Of a stretch of 64,000 nucleotides of DNA, positions 37,075-44,968 are shown in pieces. The position numbers were made by a program, and so were the translations under genes. This stretch comes from Natronorubrum bangense (lineage in GTDB: Archaea > Halobacteriota > Halobacteria > Halobacteriales > Natrialbaceae), in NCBI RefSeq assembly GCF_004799645.1, contig NZ_CP031306.1, positions 124,001 through 188,000 of the forward strand, given 5' to 3'. Positions within the stretch are counted from its first letter, which is position 1, and every line of letters starts with the position of its first letter. The notes below the pieces were generated by a model. The model had not been told where the DNA came from and did no database searches. It was given only the letters and a program-made list of their open reading frames with translations.

Positions 37075-38244
37075 ATGGACTCCATCATCGACGACGCCAT
37101 CGACGAGGCCGAAGACGGGGAGTCGGCGACGGCCCACGAAGACAACACTGTACAGGACGGGCAGTCGCCGAACGGAAGCGAATCGAACACCCAGCGGACA
37201 GGAACGATGACCGACGACCAGCTCGAGGACGTCCTCAAGGACCTCCAGACAGACATTACGGTTGTCGGCTGTGGCGGTGCCGGTGGTAACACCGTCAACC
37301 GCATGGAAGAAGAGGGTATCCACGGTGCGAAGCTTGTCGCCGCCAACACCGACGTGCAACACCTCGTGGAGATCGAAGCCGACACGAAGATCCTGATGGG
37401 CGAAGAGAAAACCGGCGGCCGTGGTGCCGGCTCGCTCCCACAGGTCGGCGAGGAAGCCGCTCTCGAGAGTCAACAGGACATCTACGACGCGATCGACGGC
37501 TCCGATATGGTCTTCGTTACGGCAGGACTCGGTGGCGGGACGGGAACCGGCTCCGCACCAGTCGTCGCCAAAGCGGCCCGCGAGGCCGGCGCACTGACGA
37601 TTTCGATCGTCACGACCCCGTTTACTGCTGAGGGAGAGGTCCGCCGAACGAACGCTGAAGCTGGCTTAGAGCGGCTGCGTGATGTCTCCGACACCGTCAT
37701 CGTCGTCCCCAACGACCGTCTGCTGGATTCGGTCGGCAAACTGCCCGTCCGGCAGGCGTTCAAAGTCTCTGATGAGGTGCTGATGCGCTCGGTCAAAGGG
37801 ATCACGGAACTCATCACGAAACCCGGCCTGGTCAACCTGGACTTCGCCGACGTTCGAACGGTGATGGAACGCGGCGGTGTCGCCATGATCGGCCTCGGCG
37901 AGTCCGACTCCGAAGCCAAAGCCCAGGACTCGGTCAAAACTGCGCTTCGCTCGCCGCTGCTCGACGTCGACATCTCCGGCGCGAGTTCCGCGCTCGTCAA
38001 CGTCACCGGTGGCAACGACATGGCCATCGAGGAAGCCGAAGGCGTCGTCGAAGAGATCTACGACCGGATCGATCCCGACGCGCGGATCATCTGGGGGACC
38101 TCCATCGACGAAAGTCTCGAAGGCAGCATGCGAACGATGATCGTCGTCACGGGCGTCGAATCACCACAGATCTACGGCCAGCACGACGGCGAGGCCGTCC
38201 AGCCAGCCGGTGCAGGCGGCGACGACATCGACTTCGTCGACTGA
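37075..38244 (+). CDS. ftsZ1: cell division protein FtsZ (haloarchaeal FtsZ1 type)
   Basis: 389 residues. After an acidic N-terminal tail of ~55 residues, the GTPase domain has '[15 protein letters not shown]', the tubulin signature '[15 protein letters not shown]' and the T7 synergy loop '[11 protein letters not shown]', so GTP hydrolysis in polymers should be intact. The C-terminus ends in a short acidic 'GGDDIDFVD'. Haloarchaea carry FtsZ1 and FtsZ2. Placement after dtdA and the N-terminal form suggest FtsZ1. It polymerises at midcell. The downstream neighbour is unusual: an FAS-like operon on the opposite strand instead of the secE-nusG pair I would expect. Confidence 0.95.
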   Translation: MDSIIDDAIDEAEDGESATAHEDNTVQDGQSPNGSESNTQRTGTMTDDQLEDVLKDLQTDITVVGCGGAGGNTVNRMEEEGIHGAKLVAANTDVQHLVEIEADTKILMGEEKTGGRGAGSLPQVGEEAALESQQDIYDAIDGSDMVFVTAGLGGGTGTGSAPVVAKAAREAGALTISIVTTPFTAEGEVRRTNAEAGLERLRDVSDTVIVVPNDRLLDSVGKLPVRQAFKVSDEVLMRSVKGITELITKPGLVNLDFADVRTVMERGGVAMIGLGESDSEAKAQDSVKTALRSPLLDVDISGASSALVNVTGGNDMAIEEAEGVVEEIYDRIDPDARIIWGTSIDESLEGSMRTMIVVTGVESPQIYGQHDGEAVQPAGAGGDDIDFVD

Positions 38245-38490
38245 TCGGTACTCTCAAAACGACACGAGAGATCCAACTCGAGCGGGAGTCCATTAGTTCA
38301 CAACTCGTCACGACTCGTTTCATTGTGCGGTTGCGGAATGCTGGGGTATCGACAGCGGAAAACCCGCGCGTTGCTCGTCAGCTGAAGTGATTCGACGCTC
38401 GTCGCTGTGGGATCGTTCTCGAGTGTTGATCTCGTTCCGCCAGTCGTCCGCATCCGGTGGTTGCGCCGCGTCGCTTGACTCTGACTCGTC

Positions 38491-39234
38491 TCAGCCGAGC
38501 AGTCCGTCGTCGACTCTGAGCACCTCGCCGTTGACGTACGACGCGGCGTCGCTGGCCAGGAACGCAATCGCGTCGGCGATTTCTTCTGGGGTTCCAACCC
38601 GTCCGCTCGCGGTTCGGTCCTCGACGAGCGTCTCGTAGTCGGCGACGTCTTCCAGCAAACCGGTGTCGGTGTACCCCGGCGCGACGGCGTTGACGCGGAT
38701 GTCTTTCCCACCGAGTTCTCGCGCGGCGGCGCGAGTCAGTCCGATGAGTCCAGCCTTGCTCGCGGCGTAGTTGGCCTGCCCCGCCCAACCACGTCGTGCC
38801 GCGACACTCGCGACGTTGACGACCCGCCCGCCGCCGTTTCGAAGCATCGACCGCGCCGCCTCGCGTGTACAGTAGAACGGCCCGAAGAGGTTCGTCTCGA
38901 GAACGCGTCGCCACTGCTCGGGGGTCATCCGAACTAGCAGGCCGTTGTCCATCACCCCGGCGTTGTTCACGAGGATCGTCGGCGGCCCGTACCGCTCGGT
39001 AACCGTCTCGAACATCGCCGCGACCGCGTCGAAGTCGGTCACATCGCACCGTTCGACCGCGGTCTCGGTCGGATACGCCGCCAGCGCGTCGCGCGTTCGG
39101 TCGGCCGCCTCGTCGTCGGCGTGGTAGGTGGCGATCACCGTCCCACCGCCGTCGGCAAAGCGCTCCGCGACGGCGCGACCGATCCCACGGGTGCCGCCGG
39201 TGACGATGGCCACCTCGTCACGGAACGCGGCCAT
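38491..39234 (-). CDS. fabG: 3-oxoacyl-ACP reductase-like SDR (FabG type)
   Basis: 247 residues, the standard FabG size. The NADP loop TGGTRGIG spans residues 12-19 and NNAG is at 90-93. The catalytic triad is Ser143, Tyr156 and Lys160 ('NYAASKAG'). The C-terminal 'YVNGEVLRVDDGL' is typical of FabG. It would reduce 3-oxoacyl groups on ACP to 3-hydroxyacyl. Its ATG overlaps the fabD stop in TGATG. It is the last gene of the seven-gene operon starting at 44141. By itself it could be any SDR; the operon makes the FabG role likely. Confidence 0.88.
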   Translation of the reverse strand: MAAFRDEVAIVTGGTRGIGRAVAERFADGGGTVIATYHADDEAADRTRDALAAYPTETAVERCDVTDFDAVAAMFETVTERYGPPTILVNNAGVMDNGLLVRMTPEQWRRVLETNLFGPFYCTREAARSMLRNGGGRVVNVASVAARRGWAGQANYAASKAGLIGLTRAAARELGGKDIRVNAVAPGYTDTGLLEDVADYETLVEDRTASGRVGTPEEIADAIAFLASDAASYVNGEVLRVDDGLLG

Positions 39235-40178
39235 CAGGCGAACACCTCTCGCGCGTCGGCGGGCGTCTCGAGTGCGTCACACTCCGCGTCCGGATGGATT
39301 CGTTCGACGAGACTCGAGAGGACGCCGGTCGGCGGGAACCCGACGTACCGGTCGACGCCGCGGCGTTTCAGCGTCTCGACGACACCGACCCAGTCGACGG
39401 GCGCGGTGATCTGTGTCGTGAGATCCCGACGGGCGACGGCCGGGTCGGTGTAGACCTCGTTCGAGACGTCCGAGACGATCGGAATCGACGCCTCGCACAT
39501 CGACAGCGACGCCATCACGTCTTCGACGGGCTCGACTGCCGATACCATCACCGGCGAGTGAAACGCCGCGCCGACCTCAAGTTCGCGAAATCGCGCGGCG
39601 GTGTCGTCGAGGGCGTTCCGAACGGCGTCGACTCCGTCGATCGTCCCGCTGATCACGGTCTGTCGTGGGCTGTTGTACAGCGCGACGCCGACGTCGTCGC
39701 GGTCGCGACAGACGTCGGCGACGGTCGCTCGGTCGACGAGCAGGACCGCCATCATCGTCCCGGGACCTGCGTCGCGTTCGGCCCGTTCCATGAACGTGCC
39801 GCGCCGGCGAACGACGTCGACGAGGTCGGTCGGCGACGCCGCGCCCGCGACCGCAAGCGACGTGAACTGGCCCAGGCTGTGGCCGGCGACGTACGCCGGC
39901 TCGACGCCGAACCGAGAAGCGATGCCGACAGACGTCGCGTATCCGGCCGCCAGCAGCGCTGGCTGTGCGTTTTGCGGTCGCGTGAGTTCCTCGAGTCCGT
40001 CGCGAAAACACCGATCGGAGAGATCGATCTCGAGGGCCGAATCGAGGGCGTCGAACGCGGCTCGTGTCTCCGGCCACGCGTCGTAGAAGGGCTGTGCCAT
40101 TCCGGGGCGTTGGCTCCCCTGGCCGGGGAAGACAAACGCCGTGTCCGTAAGCGTCGTCGTTTCGTCCGTCTCTGTCAT
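39234..40178 (-). CDS. fabD: malonyl-CoA:ACP transacylase
   Basis: 314 residues. It starts the domain with 'AFVFPGQGSQRPGM' and has the nucleophile Ser101 in 'GHSLGQ', Arg126 in 'RGTFM' (the malonyl-carboxylate clamp) and the His207 in 'AAFHSPVM'. All acyltransferase landmarks are therefore present, with arginine favouring a dicarboxylic acyl group. It loads malonyl units on the ACP at 41968-42213. It overlaps acpS by four bases (ATGA). FabD is characteristic of bacterial type II fatty acid synthesis and is not part of the usual haloarchaeal gene set. Confidence 0.93.
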   Translation of the reverse strand: MTETDETTTLTDTAFVFPGQGSQRPGMAQPFYDAWPETRAAFDALDSALEIDLSDRCFRDGLEELTRPQNAQPALLAAGYATSVGIASRFGVEPAYVAGHSLGQFTSLAVAGAASPTDLVDVVRRRGTFMERAERDAGPGTMMAVLLVDRATVADVCRDRDDVGVALYNSPRQTVISGTIDGVDAVRNALDDTAARFRELEVGAAFHSPVMVSAVEPVEDVMASLSMCEASIPIVSDVSNEVYTDPAVARRDLTTQITAPVDWVGVVETLKRRGVDRYVGFPPTGVLSSLVERIHPDAECDALETPADAREVFA

Positions 40179-40756
40179 ATATCAGTAGTTCCATCAGTAG
40201 GTCGATCGCATCGGAATCCGTTCTCGATCCCGACGACGGTCACCGAACCGACGGCGTAGCCGACGCTCCGGTCGTGGCTGAGCGAGACGTCGATCGCCAC
40301 GGCGCCGGGATCGATCCCCTCCTGTTCGAGAGACGCCGCGAGCGTCTCGGCGGCGGGCGACTCGAGCGCGAGTCGCGGACCGGTCACGTCGCGAATGACT
40401 TCGACCGAATCGAGCGAGATCGCCGGCGATTCCTCGGCGAGGACCTTACAGAAGGCCTCCTTGGCCGCCCACCGGGCGGCGTAGTGTTGTGCTGGCTCGC
40501 CCTTGCCCTCGCAGTAGGCTCGCTCCGCATCGGTAAACGCCCGACTGCGAAACGACGCCCCGAACTCCGCGAGGAGATCGGCGATGCGGCCGATCGAGAC
40601 GATGTCGATGCCGTGTCGGACGACGGGAGCGGAACCACCGGCTTCGACACCGTGGGACTCGAGTGCGGCGACGGCCGCCAACGTACCGGTGTCGTCGAGA
40701 GCCGCGGCGGATTCGTCGTCCGGTTCGTCGTCGCTGTCGGTTCCATTCATTGTCAC
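40175..40756 (-). CDS. acpS: holo-ACP synthase (4'-phosphopantetheinyl transferase, AcpS type)
   Basis: 193 residues from GTG 40756, or 191 from ATG 40750. A ~45-residue acidic extension precedes the AcpS domain. The domain has 'HGIDIVSIGRI' (metal-binding Asp51), 'FTDAERAYCEGKG' and 'ARWAAKEAFCKVL' (Lys99/Glu100). A C-terminal 'VSLSHDRSVGYAV' strand completes it. It transfers phosphopantetheine from CoA to the serine of an ACP. Its place between fabF and fabD, with overlaps at both ends, points to the neighbouring ACP as substrate. The N-terminal extension is unusual. Confidence 0.92.
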   Translation of the reverse strand: MTMNGTDSDDEPDDESAAALDDTGTLAAVAALESHGVEAGGSAPVVRHGIDIVSIGRIADLLAEFGASFRSRAFTDAERAYCEGKGEPAQHYAARWAAKEAFCKVLAEESPAISLDSVEVIRDVTGPRLALESPAAETLAASLEQEGIDPGAVAIDVSLSHDRSVGYAVGSVTVVGIENGFRCDRPTDGTTDI

Positions 40757-41967
40757 ACGCGTTCGAAGACGAGCGCGCCGTTGGTCCCGCCAAAACCCGC
40801 CGATGTGGTCACAGCGACCTCGAGAGTCGTCTCGCGGGTCTCGGCCACGATCGGGATGTCACACGCCGGATCCGGCGTCTCGTAGTTCGCCGTCGGCGGA
40901 ATCGTTCCCTCGGCGATCGAACGCGCGAGGATCGCACTCTCTATCGCTCCGGCACCGCCGAGAGTGTGGCCGAGTGACCCCTTGGTGCTCGTGACCGGTG
41001 GCACCGTATCGAAGAGCGTCCGGAGCGCGTCGGCCTCGCGAGCGTCACCCGTCGGTGTGCTCGTCCCGTGGGCGTTGACGTGATCAACGGCGGCCGGCTC
41101 GCACCCGGCGTCGGTGAGCGCGCGCTCGAGACATCGCCGGAGACCCCGACCGCCCTCGGCCGGCCGTGTCGGATGGTGTGCGTCGCCGGTCAGCCCGGTT
41201 CCCGTGACCGCGGCGTACGGCCTCGCCCCGCGTTCGGCGGCGTGATCTCTGGCCTCGAGGAGGAGAATCCCACTGCCCTCGGCGAGGACGAACCCGTCCC
41301 GGTCGGCGTCGAACGGGCGGCTCGCCCGCTCGGGCTCGTCGTTGCGGGTGCTAAGCGCCCGCATCGCGTCGAAGCTCCCGACGCCGAGCGGGGAGATCGG
41401 TGCGTCGGTTCCGCCGGCGACCGCGACGTCGGCACGGCCGGTTCGGATGTCCGTGACCGCGTCAGCGATCGCGTGCGTGCCAGCCGCACAGGCCGTCGCG
41501 GGCGAGCGGTTCGGGCCTTGCAGATCGAACGACATGCTGACGTGACCGGCCGCCAGATTCGCGAGCGCGGTGATGAGAAACCGCGGCGACGGACGGCTGC
41601 CGGCTGCCGACTCGAGCTCCGGCAGGCCGGCGAAGGCCGACGCGATACTGGTCGCGGCTCGCTCGGGCCGCCAGTCGGGGTCGTCGGGATCGAAGCCAGC
41701 GTCTTCGATCGCCTCCGCGGCCGCGGCGACGGCGAGTTCGGCGTAGCGGCCCATCGTTCGCTCGTCGATCCACTCGTCTCCCGTCGCCACTGGGTCGCCC
41801 CCGATTTTACACGCGATCCGCGATCGGATCCCCGCCCCGTCGGGATCGAATCGCGTGATCGGACCTGCAGTAGTGACTCCAGAGCGGAGTTCCCTCCAGG
41901 TTTCGTCGGCGGTTTCGCCCAGCGGCGTCACCAACCCCACGCCGGTTACGACGACGTCTCGTCCCAT
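40753..41967 (-). CDS. fabF: beta-ketoacyl-ACP synthase (FabF/KAS II type)
   Basis: 404 residues, the usual FabF length. The decarboxylative Cys-His-His triad is complete: Cys160 in 'PATACAAGTHA', His300 in 'VNAHGTSTPTGD' and His334 in 'GSLGHTLGG'. Lys329 also lies in the 'STKG' context. This is thus an active condensing enzyme, not a chain-length-factor-like partner, which would lack the Cys. It extends acyl-ACP with malonyl-ACP. The start codon abuts the acp stop (41967/41968). Type II polyketide synthase alpha subunits share these motifs, so the product chain could be a fatty acid or polyketide. Confidence 0.94.
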   Translation of the reverse strand: MGRDVVVTGVGLVTPLGETADETWRELRSGVTTAGPITRFDPDGAGIRSRIACKIGGDPVATGDEWIDERTMGRYAELAVAAAAEAIEDAGFDPDDPDWRPERAATSIASAFAGLPELESAAGSRPSPRFLITALANLAAGHVSMSFDLQGPNRSPATACAAGTHAIADAVTDIRTGRADVAVAGGTDAPISPLGVGSFDAMRALSTRNDEPERASRPFDADRDGFVLAEGSGILLLEARDHAAERGARPYAAVTGTGLTGDAHHPTRPAEGGRGLRRCLERALTDAGCEPAAVDHVNAHGTSTPTGDAREADALRTLFDTVPPVTSTKGSLGHTLGGAGAIESAILARSIAEGTIPPTANYETPDPACDIPIVAETRETTLEVAVTTSAGFGGTNGALVFERV

Positions 41968-42213
41968 TCAGACGCGTGCCGTGACGTACGTTCGGAGGTC
42001 GCCGACCGTCTCGATCTCCGCGAGGTCGTCATCGGGGATGTGGACGCCGACCTCCGCCTCGATCGCTTCAGCGAGTTCGACCATGTCGAGCGACTCTGCG
42101 TCGAGCGGTTCGTCCTCGAACTCGGTCGTCTCGTCGAACGCGTCCCGGTCGACGCGAAGTCTGTCGGCGATGATCTCCTCGAGTTGGTTCGCTATCTCGG
42201 TCGCGTTGGACAT
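41968..42213 (-). CDS. acpP: acyl carrier protein
   Basis: 81 residues from the ATG at 42213; the frame is open to 42312 with unrelated sequence. It is acidic and four-helical, with the phosphopantetheine attachment Ser41 in 'DAESLDMVELAEAIE', the standard D/E-S-L-D-x-V-E-L motif. It carries growing acyl chains between the neighbouring FabF, FabD and FabG. Its presence with AcpS in one operon is the clearest sign of an ACP-dependent pathway. ACPs of this kind are usually absent from archaea. The neighbour upstream, the MDR reductase, stops 64 bases before. Confidence 0.93.
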   Translation of the reverse strand: MSNATEIANQLEEIIADRLRVDRDAFDETTEFEDEPLDAESLDMVELAEAIEAEVGVHIPDDDLAEIETVGDLRTYVTARV

Positions 42214-42277
42214 GTCCGCTTGCTTTCTCGTCAACCGTGAAAAATCGATCCGTTTACGAGCCGCAGTCCTGCCGAGG

Positions 42278-43249
42278 TCACGGCTCGAGCACGACCTTCC
42301 CGACGGTCTCACGATCTGCCAGCGCGTCGTGAGCCCGCGCCGCCGCCGACAGGGGGAACGTCTCGTCGACGACGGCCTCGATCCGACCGGCAGCGAGGTG
42401 CTCGGTCAGTTCCGGTAGCGCCGTGTGGACGCGGTCGGGGACGTGTTCGAGTGCGTGCTCGAGGTGATAGCCGATGACCGACTGGTTCTCGAAGAACAGC
42501 CGCGGCGTCGCCACTGTCGGTACCGAGCTGCTGGCCATGCCAAAGGAGACGATCCGTCCGGCGGGAGCGAGCGCCTCGAGGCTCGCGGCGAAGGCGTCAC
42601 CACCGACGCCGTCGAGGACGAGATCGACGCCGTCGCCGTCGGTCCGGTCGTCGATTGCCGCCGCGACGTCGGTTTCGGTGTAGTCGATCGCGTGATCGGC
42701 GCCGAGCTCTCGCGCGAGGTCGCGTTTCGCGTCGGTGCTCGCAGTAGCGAAGACCTCCGCGTCCGCGACGGCGGCCAACTGGACGGCGAGCGAGCCGACC
42801 CCGCCCGCGGCGGCGTGGATCAGCACGCACTCACCGGTCTCCAGCCCGCCCCACTCGTGGAGGGCGTTGTGCGCGGTCAGTCCCTGGACTGGGATCGCGA
42901 CCGCCTCGCGGAGCGACAACGAGTCCGGCACTGGAACTGTTCGCTCGACCGGCGCGGTCGCCACCTCGGCGTATCCGCCGCTCGAGGCCAGTGCCGCGAC
43001 ACGGTCGCCGACGTCAACGGCTGCTTCCTCCGGAGCCGCCGCGACCGTTCCGGCGACCTCGAGGCCGGGGACGAACGACGGAGACGGCCCGTCGGGATAG
43101 GTCCCACGACGCTGTTCGATGTCGGCGAAGTTCACGCCGGCAGCGCCGACGTCGATGCGGATCTCGCCGTCGCTGGCCGCGGGTGGCTCCCGTTCCGTGA
43201 GCGTGAGCACGTCGCTGTCCCCGTACTCGGTGATCTCGATAGCGTCCAT
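42278..43249 (-). CDS. zinc-free MDR oxidoreductase (quinone reductase-like), possible enoyl reductase
   Basis: 323 residues from the ATG at 43249. The MDR pattern is 'GVNFADIEQRRGTYP', 'AIPVQGLTAHNAL' and the nucleotide loop 'AAAGGVGSLAVQLA'. The zinc ligands of alcohol dehydrogenases are lacking. The family includes NADPH:quinone oxidoreductases and enoyl reductases of fatty acid and polyketide synthases. Placement directly between the R2lox-like gene (1-base gap) and the ACP suggests a reductase for ACP-bound enoyl chains; this is inference. A FabI/FabK/FabV-type reductase is not seen in the operon. Confidence 0.85.
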   Translation of the reverse strand: MDAIEITEYGDSDVLTLTEREPPAASDGEIRIDVGAAGVNFADIEQRRGTYPDGPSPSFVPGLEVAGTVAAAPEEAAVDVGDRVAALASSGGYAEVATAPVERTVPVPDSLSLREAVAIPVQGLTAHNALHEWGGLETGECVLIHAAAGGVGSLAVQLAAVADAEVFATASTDAKRDLARELGADHAIDYTETDVAAAIDDRTDGDGVDLVLDGVGGDAFAASLEALAPAGRIVSFGMASSSVPTVATPRLFFENQSVIGYHLEHALEHVPDRVHTALPELTEHLAAGRIEAVVDETFPLSAAARAHDALADRETVGKVVLEP

Positions 43250-43250
43250 C

Positions 43251-44141
43251 CTATCGTCCCCCATTTCGATCCGCGGAATCACTTTCAGGCTCCCGTGCTG
43301 TCTCCGTCGTCAGTTGCTCAAGTCGCTTCGCTCGTTGCTCGGCCGCGTCAGTCACGAGTTCCTCTCCCGACGGCCCCGGTAGTCGTTTCCACCCCATCTG
43401 TCCGGCGATGTCGTCGATCAGCGGGGCCAGCGTCGAGACGACGTCTTCGATCCGCTCCCGATCGACCGCGCCCGAGGCAAGCAGCGCCTCGAGTTTCGCG
43501 AGGCCGAAGCCGACGTGTCGACCCTCGTCACGCCGGATGTGCTCGAACCCCTCGGTGAGTCCGTGTACCGTCGGCCCGTCGGTTTCGGGGCCGAACGTCT
43601 CCCGAATGGCACGGAACCCGACCTGGGCGAACACGCCTTCGATCGTCAGGTGATAGTGTGCGTACGCCACCGCGCGGTTTTCGGGCGTGTCGGCCTCGAG
43701 GAGTCTCCCCATCGCGGTCTCCGTCCGATCGAAAATCTCCACGTAGGCGTCTGGAAACCAGCGATCGGCGGTGGGGTCGGTCGGCTCGAGGCCGCGGATC
43801 TCCTCGACGGGATTGATTACGTCCGTCCAGTAGCGATCGAAGAAGGCCGCGTGTCTGGCCTCTTCGTAGAGGTGGCTGGCGACGAACCGCTGGTCGTCGT
43901 CGGCCTCGAGCACCGTCGCAAGCGGGAGCAGATCGTCGACGACGGCCTCCTCGCCGGCCCCGAACATTGCGACCGTCGCGCGAAACTGGGTGAACGGGCG
44001 TCGGCCGAGGTCGACCAGCGTCTCGCGGTCCTGTTCGATGTCGATCGCATATGGATCCCAGTGACCGCTCGTCGCGTGTTGGAAGTACCGCGCCGCCCTC
44101 GAGTCGGGGCGTTCGTCCGCTTCGGCTTCGCCGAGTTGCAT
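43251..44141 (-). CDS. R2lox-like (ribonucleotide reductase R2 fold) diiron oxidase
   Basis: 296 residues with four ligand helices of the ferritin-like R2 fold. The ligands are Glu65, Glu94-x2-His97 ('YEEARHAAFF'), Glu168 ('TIEGVFAQVGF') and Glu206-x2-His209 ('RRDEGRHVGF'). Val68 lies three residues after Glu65, and Tyr163 lies five before Glu168. These are the spacings of the Val/Tyr pair that forms the ether cross-link in characterised R2-like ligand-binding oxidases. True R2 proteins have Asp or Glu and a radical Tyr elsewhere. It is the first gene of the FAS-like operon. R2lox proteins bind long-chain fatty acid-like ligands in crystals. Physiological substrate is unknown. Confidence 0.82.
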   Translation of the reverse strand: MQLGEAEADERPDSRAARYFQHATSGHWDPYAIDIEQDRETLVDLGRRPFTQFRATVAMFGAGEEAVVDDLLPLATVLEADDDQRFVASHLYEEARHAAFFDRYWTDVINPVEEIRGLEPTDPTADRWFPDAYVEIFDRTETAMGRLLEADTPENRAVAYAHYHLTIEGVFAQVGFRAIRETFGPETDGPTVHGLTEGFEHIRRDEGRHVGFGLAKLEALLASGAVDRERIEDVVSTLAPLIDDIAGQMGWKRLPGPSGEELVTDAAEQRAKRLEQLTTETAREPESDSADRNGGR

Positions 44142-44442
44142 ACGTGGTCGGTGGGTTACTGGCGTACAACGTATAGACGTTTCTAGTAGTGCAATGTCCG
44201 GCTCCGAAACCGACCGTCGAAACGTCAGTCAGCGACGGCCGCGTTCTTGGCCCAGTAACGACCGACTGCAGTCCGTTCCGAAGTCGGTTGCTGGTCTGGC
44301 CGGACCGAAACACGGCGGTCTCACGGATGACCGGGCGGGCCACCCTCACGCTGAAGCCGTACCCGTCACGGCTTTGCCACGTTGCCGCGTATCTCATCGA
44401 AAAAAGCGAGTGTCGCCGGGCTGGTTCCGGGACGGATGGCAG
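44142..44442. other. upstream region of the FAS-like operon
   Basis: This ~300-base gap lies between the operon start and the leftward ferredoxin gene's stop. I see no convincing gene. The promoter for the seven-gene operon must lie here. A weak TATA-like word (minus strand gtctatacg) lies about 25-35 bases before the R2lox start. Confidence 0.4.
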
Positions 44443-44778
44443 TTAGTCGTCTGCGGGCGCCGCGTCGCTCGACTCGCCGGCCTCGAGGTCACCCTCGATA
44501 CTCGGTGGGTACGTGCCACGATCGAGTTTCAGATCCGACTGGGGCCGTGCCATACAGGTCAGCGCATAGCGTTCGGCCTCTTCGTCTGTCAGACCGCGCG
44601 CTGCGGGCTGGGTGACCTCTCCCTCAAGGATCTCGGCTGAACAGGCCAGACACATCCCAACACGGCAGGAGTACTCCTGGGCGATCCCCGCCTCGAGACA
44701 GCGACTCAGAATCGTCTCTTTGTCCGAACAGGTAATGGTCTCCCCCGTCCCGACGAACTCGATCGTGTACTCGGTCAT
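44443..44778 (-). CDS. [2Fe-2S] plant-type ferredoxin
   Basis: 111 codons from the ATG at 44778, giving about 110 residues with stop. Cluster ligands are Cys38, Cys43, Cys46 and Cys75 (CX4CX2C...C), in 'EYSCRVGMCLACSA' and 'YALTCMARPQ'. This is the pattern of halobacterial and plant ferredoxins, but without the N-terminal insert of the main haloarchaeal ferredoxin. It carries electrons in the cytoplasm. It is divergent from the geranylgeranyl reductase gene (190 bases between starts). In other archaea, ferredoxins next to this reductase have been implicated as its electron donor, so pairing is plausible. Confidence 0.92.
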   Translation of the reverse strand: MTEYTIEFVGTGETITCSDKETILSRCLEAGIAQEYSCRVGMCLACSAEILEGEVTQPAARGLTDEEAERYALTCMARPQSDLKLDRGTYPPSIEGDLEAGESSDAAPADD

Positions 44779-44968
44779 ACCGCTCGGTACGGCCGACCTC
44801 ACTAAAACTCTTTATTTCACCGTAGCGAGACGAGCGTTTCGGAGCCGACCGACGGCGTCGCCGTCCGGTCGACGACGCGTCGACCCACCCCGGATCGTGA
44901 AATAGCGACCGACAATCCGACGAACCGACCATAAAACGTTTTCTTACCGCGGTGTGCACACTGTTGAT
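44779..44968. promoter_or_regulatory. divergent promoter region with an 8-bp inverted repeat
   Basis: Between the ferredoxin and geranylgeranyl reductase starts, TATTTCAC (44813-44820) has an exact inverted copy GTGAAATA (44897-44904). The left copy lies 35-42 bases from the ferredoxin start and resembles a TATA region on the minus strand. A TATA-like word 'cataaaac' around 44930 fits the reductase gene. The arrangement suggests coordinated control. Confidence 0.4.

Noticed and set aside
38245..38490. Possible secE/nusG remnants after ftsZ1
   Set aside because: No frame in this gap resembles SecE or NusG; frames here are shadows of the fabG region.
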